A stretch of DNA of 11,783 nucleotides from Podochytrium sp. JEL0797 (GCA_027596195.1 JADGJG010000845.1:1-11783), one strand, 5' to 3'. Counted from the stretch's first letter, positions 1 to 9,802 are shown. Made by a program: numbers and translations. The notes: generated by a model not told the origin, from the sequence alone.

Positions 1-20
1 CCCCCCCCCCCCCCCCCCCC
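1..20. repeat. Poly-C run of at least 20 at the window edge
   Basis: Twenty consecutive C bases open the window. They lie upstream of the 3' splice site of 7TM copy A, so they fall where that gene's intron 1 should be. They may be a real homopolymer, or a contig-end artefact (a poly-G read tail seen in reverse complement). Nothing in the sequence decides between these. Confidence 0.9.
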
Positions 21-76
21 TCTACCGCCCAATCTTTTCAAAGCACACATCTAATATATAGTCACTTCTCTTTTAG

Positions 77-903
77 TTCACTTCTGCCTACTCGCCCATT
101 CAGTTTCCAAAGCGGTTGAAGAACAATTCCGTGAAGAAACTGGTGCACTCAACCCATACACATCGTTCGCGACGCTTGTTCTGCTTGGAATCATTGAAGA
201 CACATACATATTCTTCAGTTATCTGCGTTCGAAATCAGTCCTCCGAAAGCAGCTCCTACCCTATGTATTCAAAATTGCACACGTGGCCGTCAAAATCAGC
301 CCACTCTTTTTCATCTTGCAAACAGTTCCACCTGGCATCAACATGTTCACCACCAGATTTTCTACAATCGGCACAAAGATTGAAAAATATTGCGAAATCA
401 TGGCAGGACTTGTGGTCATTTGTTTCGATTGCCTATTTTTGTACGCGTTCATCCGGCATCTTATTTTCACGGATCTTACGCAAAGCAAGAAATTTCGTAC
501 CATCGCGCAGTTTGGGGCCGTCTCATCCATAATCTGCCTGTCTGTGTTAATATTCTACGCGTTATCCGTCGTGTTTCACGGGGATATCAGCGTTCTCTTA
601 CAAGGAATTTCCAACGCGGGACTCAATTTCATCGCATTTTCTTTCCTGATTATGAAATACTCACTCTACCGTCTCAAGACATCCAGCGGTGTGACCGATA
701 CGGAGAATCGGGTTAAGGAGGCGGTGAGAAGTTCGGCAGAGGCTAAGTCGGAAGGTGGATCGTCCCATGTGGCGAGTATTGCTGGGGTTCGACGGTTGCC
801 TCTTTTGACGCAGATTATGAGTCCACGAGCCTCCACTTTTCGGAGCAATTTTCCGCTTGATGTTCCGAGTGCCTCGGGAAACACTGGTGCGTGGGCGTTA
901 TAA
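77..903 (+). CDS. 7TM family copy A, exon 2 (5' partial)
   Basis: This is the large second exon of a seven-transmembrane protein whose function I do not recognise. The 3' splice site is TTTTAG at 71-76, with a CTAAT branch-like site just upstream. The exon opens with two bases that complete a split codon, then runs open to TAA at 901-903, about 274 residues. Exon 1 lies outside the window. It aligns throughout with copies B, C and D: a GIIED segment followed by SYLRSK at the end of TM3, KISPLFFILQ in TM4, FIRHL after TM5, KFRTIAQFG leading into TM6, an FHGD loop, and an MKYSLYRLK end to TM7. The polar cytoplasmic tail of about 70 residues is rich in Ser, Arg and Glu. B is its closest relative: both carry SEGG in the tail and share long stretches of almost identical DNA. 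No break is visible in this exon. Confidence 0.8.
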
Positions 904-1597
904 TAGAAATATACTTCGTATTTTATATCCATTCAATTGCTTATCAATATGCGATGCAGAATCGCAGTGTAGTATTGAGCAAAATCAGGGCACAATGCGG
1001 ATAATCTCCGGGGGGAGTGATGTGGTATCTCCATACCATTACATATGATGTTATCATTGGTATTGTTTATCTTTTATGTTTGTATTGTACATTTTGGGAA
1101 TTCTCAAATAAACCGGACATCCAAAGGGATTTACTGGCATCACTGCGACCAGTTGCTTGAGGAAACCACATTTTCCACTGTAGTTTGAAGGGCAACAACA
1201 ATTGCGGAAATATATCCGGACACCGCGGAATCCTGCATATCAACATCAAAAGCAGCAGTATCACCAAAGAAACCCGCCCGATTAGGTGAAAAAAGGGGAA
1301 GGTTTCGTTAGGTTTTCCCTCGATTTAATCACGGGCTTTCCAGCGGGAAATGCGAATACCCCCATATATACGAATACCCCCATATATAATCGCTGATGCC
1401 ATTAGTCAGTGAAAACAGGCACAAAAACACGTTTGGTGGATGTATGAGCAGGCGACAAAAAAATGTTGTCATGTGGGGGAGTTCGCGTACTCGGGAAAAG
1501 AGTGTCTGAAGGGTGGAGGAACAAACGAATGTCAAAATCAGAATGGAGACGCGCACGATGGCGCTTTGGATACCAGAAAGAAAGGTTCGCGTTAAAA
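904..1597. other. Intergenic region between 7TM copies A and B
   Basis: I see no convincing gene in these roughly 700 bases on either strand; the reading frames are short and unrelated to neighbouring proteins. The first part is the A+T-rich 3' flank of copy A, with a small hairpin around 1023-1040 (TGGTAT / ATACCA around CTCC). Near 1353-1388 there is a perfect 18-nt tandem duplication containing a TATA-like core. The last 200 bases are presumably the promoter of copy B. Confidence 0.6.
1353..1388. repeat. Two perfect 18-nt tandem copies with TATA-like core
   Basis: The unit CGAATACCCCCATATATA occurs twice head to tail (1353-1370 and 1371-1388) without a mismatch. Each unit ends in CATATATA, and the second runs on into AT. 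It lies about 230 nt upstream of the copy B start codon. It could be a duplicated core-promoter element or simple replication slippage. Confidence 0.85.
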
Positions 1598-1609
1598 ACA
1601 AAGAGATTT
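1598..1609 (+). promoter_or_regulatory. 7TM-family leader motif upstream of copy B
   Basis: ACAAAGAGATTT ends 6 nt before the copy B start codon. The same 12 bases stand upstream of copies D and E, and a shorter form (AGAGATTTT, twice) stands upstream of C. The surrounding leader sequence is not conserved to the same degree, which suggests a functional element. Its role (transcription start, factor binding or leader) is unknown. Confidence 0.5.
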
Positions 1610-1615
1610 GCATCG

Positions 1616-2654
1616 ATGTCGTCGACGTTCGAACAGGCCACTCTTGCCCTCGCGTATTTTAGGACAGCGTTTGCTGGCCTGCTGCTTCTAGCATTTCTTT
1701 TTCTGATGTCAACTGAGATACGCGCCAATGGGTGGAACGAACTTTCGAAATCGACGAACCAACTGCTCCTTGCAAGTAAGGATTTTAGTCCACATCTCCC
1801 TACTCGCCCATTCTGCTATCAAAGTGGTTGAGGAAAGCTTCCTTGAAGAAACCGGCGCCAGCAACCCATACACATCGTTCGCGGCACGTGTTTTTCTCGG
1901 AATCATTGAAGACTCATACATTTTCTTCAGTTATGTGCGCTCGAAATCATTTCTCCAAAACCAGCTCCCACCCACTCATTTCAAAATCTAACACATCGCC
2001 GTCAAAATCAGCCCCATCTTTTTGATCCTGCAAACAGTTCCACCCGCCATCAACCTGTTCACTGCCATAATTGGCGCAAAGATTGAAAGATATTTCGAAA
2101 TCTTTGCGGGACTCGTGGTTGTTTGTTTCGATATCCTGTTCCTCTACGCGTTCATCCGCCATCTCATTTTCACGGATCTTACGCAAAGCAAGCAATTTCG
2201 TACAATCGCTAAATTCGGTGTCATGTCATCAGTAATCTGCCTCTCGGTGTTGTTAATCTACGCGCTCTCCATCGCGTTTCACGGGGATCTCACTATTCTG
2301 ATTCAAGGAATTTCCAACGTGGGATTAAATTTCCTCACGCTCTCCCTACTGGCTATGAAATACGCGCTCTACCATCTCAAGAAAACAAACTATGGGATCG
2401 ATACGGAATGGCAGATCAAGGATGCAGTGAGAAATTCGGGGGACGCCAAGTCGGAAGGTGGAGATTTACAGGTGGCGAGCCATCCTAGAGTTCGCCGGTT
2501 GACTCTGCTTGATCAGGTGTTGAGTGGGCGGGCTTCCAGTGTTCGGAGCGATGCTCCGCTTGTTAGTTTTTACGTTGTTTTCAAATTATTTTATATTCGT
2601 TCAATCAATCTATGGATTTCCTATAAATCAATTGAGCGCCATGCAATTCACTAG
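1616..2654 (+). pseudogene. 7TM family copy B, pseudogene
   Basis: This is a full-length relative of copies A and C with clear breaks. Exon 1 (ATG at 1616, to 1775) is 160 nt and encodes MSSTFEQ followed by TM1 and the start of TM2. The donor GTAAGG is intact, but the acceptor TTTTAG ends only 13 nt from the donor (1776-1788), far too short to be spliced. Reading through the 13 nt shifts the frame and ends at TGA at 1829-1831. Exon 2, from 1789, matches copy A closely (LLAHS, SYVRSK, KISPIFLILQ, FIRHL, FHGD, MKYALYHLK) but has an in-frame TAA at 1989-1991 where A has GCA, and lacks three codons relative to A near 2061. Past about 2565 the tail is A+T-rich and unlike A's. An in-frame ATG at 1529 would add an N-terminal extension, but the homologous start is 1616. 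Confidence 0.8.
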
Positions 2655-2858
2655 CGTTCCTTCAAGTTCCAACAAACCCTCTGGCCCCTCCCCCAACAAA
2701 TAACCCACAAAAATGATCGCTGCGGAGACTCCGGCTGTTTGAGCGAGTCGTGGAGTGAATGTTTTTTTTCACGTGTGTGTTTCCCTTGGATTCTTTCTGT
2801 GCGAAAATAGCTCCACGATCCCAACAAAGCAATCCGCAGCCAGCCCCACCCGTATTAC

Positions 2859-3200
2859 ATGTCGCGGTTGATGGAGAAACGAGTGAGTTTGAATGGGGCG
2901 TTGGGGTGGAAGATCAGTTTGGGTTATTATTTGTGGCGTTGGTTGTTTCTTGCAAGGTGCGTTGACTTGTTGCGGGAATTCCCTCCCAACCGGATTCCAA
3001 TTCGCGTTTTTAATTGATCGAATCCGCAGATTAACTGGTCAGCAATTCCATAGGAGTGAGTTGATGGAATGGCTTTGAAAGAGTTGAATGAAGCCGAGTG
3101 GGTGTTTCTGGAGGCGTTAGGGTTTATTTGTCATTTGGGTGAGGGAGAGTATGAAGAAATGACACGCAGTTTCCAAATACTTTCCCGCCTCAAATGCTAG
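2859..3200 (+). pseudogene. Decayed remnant of a cyclin-box gene (possible)
   Basis: Two fragments resemble the end of a cyclin box of the PHO80/cyclin Y type. The first, ending around 2921-2956, reads LLFVALVVSCK, similar to the ALxxASK helix. A GTGCGT donor at 2957 and a CAG acceptor at 3027-3029 would join it, in phase, to INWSAIP, but the frame then meets TAG (3051-3053) and TGA (3057-3059). The same frame continues from about 3060 as VDGMALKELNEAEW, VFLEALGF and a GEYEEM stretch, stopping at TAG 3198-3200. Cyclins of this type have an LNxLExxFLxxLxF pattern followed by a short helix, as here. About ten residues expected between SCK and INW are missing. No complete N-terminal part was found upstream. 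The identification is from motif memory only. Confidence 0.35.
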
Positions 3201-3201
3201 C

Positions 3202-3223
3202 AGAGATTTTCTGGAGAGATTTT
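3202..3223 (+). promoter_or_regulatory. 7TM-family leader motif, doubled, upstream of copy C
   Basis: AGAGATTTT occurs at 3202-3210 and again at 3215-3223, a spacing of 13 nt, each followed by C. It lies 34-55 nt before the copy C start codon. Copies B, D and E have the related ACAAAGAGATTT in the same relative place, and E has it doubled with a spacing of 12 nt. Confidence 0.45.
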
Positions 3224-3257
3224 CAAACGACTCAACGAACGAAACGAACCCAGAATC

Positions 3258-4291
3258 ATGACGACATCCGTTCAACAAACAACAGTGACTCTGGCTTTTG
3301 TGATGACGGGCTTCGCAGCGACCAACCTTTTCGCGCTGTTGGTGATCCTGTGCTGCGAAATATGGCAGAACGGGTGGATCGAGTTGAAAAGGGTGACAAA
3401 CCTGCTCCTCCTGGCGCGTGAGTGAAACTCAAACGCGCTCACCCACGCGTTATTTATGTCGACTAAACCAATTCCCTTCGCCATTTAGTTTTTACTTCAT
3501 GTGTGGCATTTTACCCGATCCGTGCGCATTGGATCGCATCCTACAAAGCCGGACCGAGCAGCCCCAATTTTTCTCTCTCTTTGATCAGTCTTGTGGGAGT
3601 CATTGAAGGATCGTATATCTATTTTTCCTATTTGCGGTCACGGGGCATCTTAGAGAAACAATTGCCTCCTTCGCAGTTTACATTCATCAAATGGGGGGTC
3701 AAATTGAGCCCCATTTTGTTTATTGCGCAAGCCATTCCGAATACGATCGATGTCGTCACGCCCGGTTACGCAAAAGCAACCAGCAGAGCGAAAACAATGC
3801 TAACCATTGCCACTGGCGCGGTCGTGCTTCTATTTGACACCGTATTCCTCACAACTTTTATCCGATATTTGCGAAAGACAAAGGCGATCGAGAGCCGGCA
3901 ATTTCGCAAAATTGCGCAATTTGGAATCGCAACTGCGACAGTCGTGGTATCCACGTTGCTTCTTGACATAGTCTCCAGCGCGTTTCCTGGGGATCTGGGT
4001 GATTTGGTACAAGCCATCGCGACGTGTGGATACGCCTTCGTTGCCCTCACTCTCCTGCTGATGAAAATCGCACTCTTTCGCATCAAGAATATAATCAAGC
4101 AAAACTCAGATGATCCGGAAGAAACGGGTTCGGCCTCTGTGTCTGTTCAGACGCGTTCTTCGCAAATTTCGGATGCTGGTGCAAGTGGAACCCCCGAAGA
4201 AGGGCGCAGATATTCAGCGTTGCCGATTGAGAGCATTCGGGCAGTTCGTTCCAAAAATGTCTGTTCTGAACGCCTTCCCTCATTTTTTTAA
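3258..4291 (+). CDS. 7TM family copy C, intact
   Basis: This is the only copy in the window that is both complete and unbroken. Exon 1 is 3258-3417 (160 nt), the intron 3418-3488 (71 nt, GTGAGT...TTTAG, with a CTAAA branch-like site), and exon 2 3489-4291. Together they encode 320 residues. The start MTTSVQQ matches MATPVQQ and MATLVQQ of D and E. Hydrophobic segments lie near residues 15-36, 46-62, 81-101, 124-143, 157-179, 197-216 and 227-249, giving seven membrane spans and a polar tail of about 70 residues rich in Ser, Thr and Glu. Conserved family sites are SYLRSRGIL (100-108), TFIRYLR (176-182), FPGD (219-222) and LLLMK in TM7. The topology fits a GPCR-like or other seven-span receptor, but I recognise no known family signature and assign no ligand. 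The stop codon overlaps a poly-A signal. Confidence 0.8.
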
Positions 4292-4295
4292 TAAA
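4290..4295 (+). terminator. Poly-A signal overlapping the stop codon of copy C
   Basis: AATAAA shares two bases with the TAA stop at 4289-4291. The next gene's start codon is only 116 nt further on, so a very short 3' UTR is plausible. Confidence 0.5.
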
Positions 4296-4410
4296 AAGGG
4301 AATAAGAAGAGAAATGTTAGATTAAATGCACGATTTCGAATCACTTGGCACGCACTTGGCTGGCACTTTGCGTGATTTCGAATTATGGAGATCTACAAAG
4401 TCATCCAATA

Positions 4411-6353
4411 ATGATTCCACACAACCACCTCCAGCATGGTGAGCAATTTCAGATTTCTGCATGGCACCAGTTCGTTAACTTGTATGGAATCCAGAGGGCG
4501 AGATTGAAGTGCAGCGACAGCGCGGCACCGCGTTTGAGTCAGCGCTCTCTCTGGGCACGGATGCGATGCCGCCGCAACACGCGCACTTCTTTTCAGGGCT
4601 GCCGTACCTTGCGTTTGCCGCGTGCGACACTCTCGGGCGTCCGTGGGCGACGCTGCTTGTCGCCGCGTTTTCGTCGATCGCCGAATTCCAAACTCTGAAA
4701 ATCAAAGCCGTTTTGCCGCCCGACGATCCCGTCGCGAACTGCGTCGTTGCCGCAAAAGAACCGTTGATCCAGTGGGCGGGTCTTGGAATCGATTTCACGA
4801 ATCGCCGCAGAAACAAGGTGGCCGGTGTTGTCAATTCTGCAACGCGAGATGGCTCCAAGTTGTCGCTGCATCTCACAACTACAGACAACATGGGAAACTG
4901 TCCAAAGGTGACTAAATACACGCGTTCCTATCAAAAATATTGATATTTCAACCTGTCAACTCAGTATATCACCCTTCGTGACGTGACCTATCATGAAAGA
5001 ACCCCCCAAACGATACACAACGACGCGAACGGGATCCAAAACATCGCTTTCAGTCAGGAAGAACGCGATCTGATCAACCGCTCCAGCACCATTTACCTCT
5101 CCTCACGTCATTTCACGGACGATCCCGCAACCACCGACATGGGCTTGAACCACCGCGGAGGCCCGCCAGGATTCGTTCGCGTTTTGGAGGAGGGCGGTGT
5201 CAGCTCGCTCATCATTCCTGATTACTCGGGGAACCGTCTCTATCAGTCGCTGGGAAACATTCAATCAGACAAACTGGCCGGTGTTGTGGTGTTGTGTTTC
5301 GAAACCGGAGACATGCTTTATCTGACTGGAACGGCCGAAAACATCTTTGACGCCGAGGCCGAAGCCATCATGCCCCGCTGCTCACTTGTTACGCGCATTC
5401 GTCCCACTGGCCGCGTCTTTATCCGCAACGGACTGAACCTCAAACTCACCTCCAAAGAGCAGTTTTCTCCATACAATCCACCTGTGCGTTACCTCACCGC
5501 CGAACTCGAGTCATCAGGCAAAGCCATCCACACGAGCGCCAACAACACCGCCACACTCACTTCCATCAGCAAACACACTCCCTCCATCTCCACATTCACC
5601 TTCCAACTCTCCCACCCCGTGGAATACCTTCCCGGTGCATTCGCCATCTTTGACTTTTCCTCCGTCTTCAAACGCGAGTACCGCCACATGAGCCAATCGA
5701 ACCCAAAGCTCGTCAACGACGATCTAATTCGCACATGGACCATCTCAAACCCTCCTCCACAAGACGACACCGGCACTTTCCTTCCCACAAGATTGATTTC
5801 CTGCACAATCAAGAGAGTGGAAGGAGGCGCGATTTCGAGTTTCCTCCACCGACTGCCAGACCCATCAAACAACCCCATTGGCGCGTTAACGGTTCGGTTT
5901 TCAGGAACCGGCGGCGGATTCACATGCTTCAAAGCCAACAACGAGTCCCCGTCTTCGAATCTTCTGTTTATCGCCGCAGGCATCGGAATCACGCCGTTCC
6001 TCGCCATGTCTACCGCCTTCAACCCCCGCGTTTCCCTCACCACAAATATCCACGTCCTCTTTTCTGCTCGCGGGGTCGAGTCTTCACTTGCCAACGAGTT
6101 TGAGAATACCTCGGCCGTCAAGCACGTTGCTTTGTTTGATTCCACAGCGGGCTCGGCGTGTGGCTCTGTGTCTGAGAAATCAGTGTTGCACAGTCGGAGG
6201 ATCCGTGAATCGGATATCGGCGAGTGTCCCGGCTTGTTGGAGCGTGATATATTTTTGTGTGGTCCAGTGCCGTTTATGAAGCAAGTGGTGGAATGGCTGG
6301 AGAAGGCGGGTGTCGACTCGCGGCGGATTCATCAAGACTCTTTTGAATTTTGA
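4411..6353 (+). CDS. PNPOx-like / ferredoxin-reductase-like fused flavoprotein oxidoreductase
   Basis: Three exons are inferred: 4411-4438, 4495-4907 and 4965-6353, with introns of 56 nt (GTGAGC...CCAG) and 57 nt (GTGACT...CTCAG). Together they give 609 residues. The tiny first exon is supported by the join: its last base and the first two of exon 2 rebuild HEGE, a typical opening motif of this family. The second join rebuilds NCPKYITLRD (from residue 144), the conserved end of the first barrel-like part. Residues about 10-330 resemble the FMN-binding split barrel of pyridoxamine-phosphate-oxidase-like proteins, including NHRGGPPGF (209-217). Residues about 335-609 are ferredoxin-NADP reductase-like: RTWTISNP (403-410) for FAD, GGAISSFLH (434-442), AAGIGITPFL (484-493) and FLCGPVPFM (577-585) for the nucleotide. 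It ends in SFEF with no 2Fe-2S domain. A cytosolic NAD(P)H-dependent flavin oxidoreductase is likely; the substrate is unknown. Confidence 0.85.
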
Positions 6354-6706
6354 TTGAATATATTTTATTTCTTGTTTTATTTCGTTTGATGGGGGATGAA
6401 ATACCTCGGTGGACCAACGTATCTTTTAGTCCACGGCAGTCCATCCCAAAGGGATTTTAAATGGTTCCGCGCCAGCGCACATGTCGAAAAAATTTCTTTT
6501 GCAACCCTCCCCTACTTTTCGACTAATAAGCCTCTCGCGCGACCCTCATCCGAATAACTTTTCCAGTGGATTGGGATGGTGTGCATTTAAGATTCGACTT
6601 TTCCCCTCATTTCCAATGGGTCGCTCTAAAAATATGAAAAGAAAATTTCATCACGGCGGCTTTTGCACCAAATTGAATTCTCCAGCATTGCAAACGATTC
6701 ACCTCA
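6354..6706. other. Intergenic region between the flavoprotein and channel genes
   Basis: These 353 bases hold no convincing gene. They open with an A+T-rich stretch suited to 3' end formation of the flavoprotein gene. They include two small inverted repeats: GTGGAC/GTCCAC at 6409-6434, and ATCCC AAA GGGAT near 6444-6456. The rest is presumably the promoter and leader of the channel gene. An open frame from an ATG at 6481 runs into the channel gene in another frame and has no recognisable protein character. Confidence 0.55.
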
Positions 6707-9700
6707 ATGTCACCGAAACCGACAGACCCAACAACTGGGATCAAATACGTTCCCGACCTTTCGATCGAGAACTTTATAGTTGCGCTGGTAGCGAACGTTG
6801 GACTGGCAGTCGGATTCCTTTTGGCCTTTGTGGTTCTCCGCCCGCTCTTCCCAGTCACATACCAACCGCGTGTGACGGCTCTCCCACCGGCAAAGCGACC
6901 CAACGAGCTCAGCAAATCAATCTTTTCAGCGCTGTGGGTTGTCAAAGCGAATCACAAGGAACTACTCGAAAAGTGCGGTCCTGATGGTGATTGCGGCTTG
7001 CCATTACACTGATGACGTCTCCACTGACATGCCATTGTTCAGCATACGCTGCCATCTTCTACGCTCGTACCATCATGTACCTCTTCCTCTCGATATCCCT
7101 TCCAGCCGCCATTATTCTGATCCCGATCAACGCAACGGGTGGCCAAGGGCTTCGCGGCATGAATATCCTCACGATCGGCAATGTCCAAAACCGTATAAAG
7201 TTGTGGCTCCACTTCTTCTTCACTATCTACGTGTGCGTGATGACTCTGTATGCGATCTTCAGCCTCATCAGTGAGAGCGCACGGCTCTTGCAAAGTTTCC
7301 AATGTCGGCCTTCGGCAAAACAATCTCTTGCGGCACGGACTTTGATGGCGAGAGATGTACCACGGGAATGGAGGAATGAGGAGGCGTTGAAATGTTCGTA
7401 CATTACCCGTGCATTCCGAATGCGAATCGTCGTATACTCAAAACTGTCACGAATCCCCCCAGGCATCTTCAACCGAATATGTCCAGATAGTGTCGAAACC
7501 GTGATTCTCTCTGCTCGCGTGCCCTCCAAACTACGGCATCAAGTGAAGCAACAACTCAACGCGCGAAACCATTTGGAAGCCGCCATAACAAAGTACTTTT
7601 CTCGCGTCTCCAAACACCCATCCGCGGATCCCGACCTCCTCTACAAAAAACGCCCCATTTCCCGAGACGCACTCCTATTTGGCGAGAAATTCGACGCCAT
7701 CGCCCACTACAGCATCGCATTTCGAAAGTATCAGGTCGACATTATGAAAACGCATCGAATGCTTGGAATGGACAATCCCGCTGCGGCTGGGTTAACCGCT
7801 GCTTCCACCGCGTTTGTAGTTTTTCGAGAACCGTTTCAAGCGAGTCTTGCTTCGCGGACAGCGATTCACGATGCGCCGGCGGTCATGTCCGAGTGCATTC
7901 CATGCGTCGCGAGTCAGGATGTTGTTTGGGAAACTTCGAACGTGAGTGAATCCGAATTCGACGAATTGGAAGGTCGTTTTTGACCCCAATCATGCAGATG
8001 AGCTATTTCGCGCGACAGTGGCGGTTGTTGGCTTCGAGGTTCTTGTTTTTTATTTTGCTCATCTCATGGGCGGCTTTCGGTACGTTCTTTGACTAGCTCG
8101 GTCTCAAGATACGTATTTCTGAAAAGCCAATCAGTCACGTCTGCTCTTGCCGTTGCAAATCTCGCCAACATCGCTATTTACGTCCCCATCGTCGACGATT
8201 TCATCACATACTACCCCCGCATCGCTCAAATGATTGGTGGAATCCTGCCACCCGCGATTGTCGCTACATTGATCAAAAAAGTCCCTCCGATCCTGCGATT
8301 CCTGTCAACCCACGCGGGCTCTCCTCTGAAAACGAAAACAGAGCAAGACGTGCTGTCGCAGTTTTTTTTCTTTCAGCTTTGCAACGTGATATTGGTCAAC
8401 ATCGTGGGTACCAGTCTGCTGGCCAGTTTTTATGAACTGAAGGAAGACCCATCAAGCGTGTTCAGACTTTTGTCGACTTCGATTCCCCAGAGTGCCAACT
8501 TTTTCATTCAATACCTGCTGGTCACGGGAATGGTAAGATATTTGGAAACGCGGTCGTGTCTTCTCTCGCAATATCTGATTGCCAATCTTTTTCACAGACG
8601 CGTCCTTCGAATGAATTATTCCAAACCAAAAACTTGATCCAGAACCCCATCAAGGCCTGGCTCTTTGGCCGAACTCCTCGAACTCTCTTTGCCCAGACGC
8701 AACCGCCCGAATGGCTTTACGCAGCTGACATGGGTGCGCATGGAATCACTGTGAGCATTGGGCTCATTTTCTGCGTGGTGGCGCCCATCGCGAGCGTATT
8801 TGCTACAATTTATTTCGGCTTCTACTACGCGGTATACCTGTACCAGTTCCAATACGTGTACGTGATCAAAAACGAAACGGGTGGTAAATTTCTCTTTGTT
8901 GCTGCACAGCACATGTTTGTGGGTCTGTTCATCATGGGTACGGCCGTATTTTCTCTGTATTGTCTCCATCTCTAATCACGTTTTTGATACCCCTCTTGCG
9001 CTCAGAATTCATGCTCACCGTCCTCTTCTCCGTCGCCCTCAACTTCACCCTCGTTGGTCTGATGCTCATAATCGTCGCCATCACTCTCTGGTCCTTCTCC
9101 CAAGCCCAATCCTTCCTCTCTGTGATCAACAGCATCCCCGTCAAAACCATTCTCGACATGGAAGGCACTTCGATACCCTGCAACCCCACAGTCCCCTACG
9201 AAGTCGACGAGACACTCAAAGCAAACGTCACAAGAGCTGTATCACAACTTCCACGCCTCCTCTGCGACCACACTACTGATGAAGAGGACGAAGAAGAATA
9301 CGGCAACACCAAATCCTGGCGCACGAAACTCGCTACCAACGTATCCGAAACTCTCGCCTTCCTATCCCCCGGGCAAGACAGCTCCAAGTATTCCCAACTC
9401 GTGTCCTACTTCTTCCCAGGCCTCGTGGCCACAGTCGATGCCGTATCCCTGATTGGCAGCACCTCCGCCCTTGCAGAAGACACTCTCGCGATTCCAGACG
9501 ACTTGTTCACCCACCCCGACGCTGGAATAACGGACTTGAACGTTTGGATTCCGGATTCCACGAATCACGACGTGATGAGGAGCGTGGAGAATGAGATTGT
9601 GAAGAATGAACGTGTGGTGGCGCGGAGTCGCGTTGTGGAGTGTGGGGCTTCAATTAATGCGAAGGGGAAGGTGGAGTTGGGAGAAGGCATGTATGAACTG

Positions 9701-9718
9701 ATGCGGAAGATTAAATAA
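6707..9718 (+). CDS. CSC1: CSC1/OSCA/TMEM63-family cation channel (DUF221)
   Basis: A plasma-membrane or vacuolar channel of the family gated by osmotic or mechanical stress is spread over seven inferred exons: 6707-6986, 7043-7393, 7463-7941, 7998-8079, 8135-8532, 8598-8937 and 9006-9718. This gives 880 residues, normal for the family. Joins are phase-consistent and rebuild family motifs, such as CGPDAYAAIFYAR across intron 1 and QDVVWETSN followed by MSYFARQW across the 7942-7997 intron. The intron at 7394-7462 is uncertain: its donor GTTCGT is weak, and reading through stays open, giving 903 residues. Order: TM0 near residues 21-45, two spans in exon 2, a cytosolic RRM-like region (about 190-370), then the 7TM core. 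Core signatures are PPEWLYAADMGAHG, APIASVFATIYFGFYY and YLYQFQYVYV. The C-terminal tail carries an acidic run DEEDEEE (735-741) and an FTHPD...VWIPD motif typical of the family end. Confidence 0.88.
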
Positions 9719-9802
9719 ACAATTGCTCCCGGAGAATCAGGGAGGAGGAACACATGGAGGGACTCAGGGAGATCGCAATCGGTGGCACAGTCTGGGACGT
9801 TC

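Noticed and set aside
116..532. Open frame of 138 codons at the start of the window
   Set aside because: It is in a different frame from copy A exon 2, which aligns with the other family members over its whole length. Its Ser/Arg/His-rich product is typical of an out-of-frame shadow.
1529..1615. N-terminal extension of copy B from an upstream in-frame ATG
   Set aside because: The extra residues are basic and low in character, have no counterpart in copies C, D or E, and include the shared leader motif, so the start at 1616 is preferred.
2461..2475. GAGATTTAC inside copy B
   Set aside because: It resembles the family leader motif but lies in coding sequence far from any start codon and lacks the flanking bases.
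3115..3125. TTAGGG-like telomere motif
   Set aside because: It occurs once, inside the cyclin-like remnant, with no repetition, so it is not telomeric sequence.
5489..6145. Long open frame of 218 codons on the minus strand
   Set aside because: It lies wholly opposite the flavoprotein's third exon, whose plus-strand product has clear FAD and nucleotide-binding motifs; the minus-strand product has no recognisable motif.
6409..6434. Hairpin GTGGAC/GTCCAC after the flavoprotein gene
   Set aside because: The stem is 6 bp with a 14-nt loop and no U run; a bacterial-type terminator makes no sense here and such repeats occur by chance.
6481..6984. Open frame of 167 codons upstream of and overlapping the channel gene
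   Set aside because: It overlaps channel exon 1 in another frame and its product is of mixed composition without hydrophobic spans or motifs.
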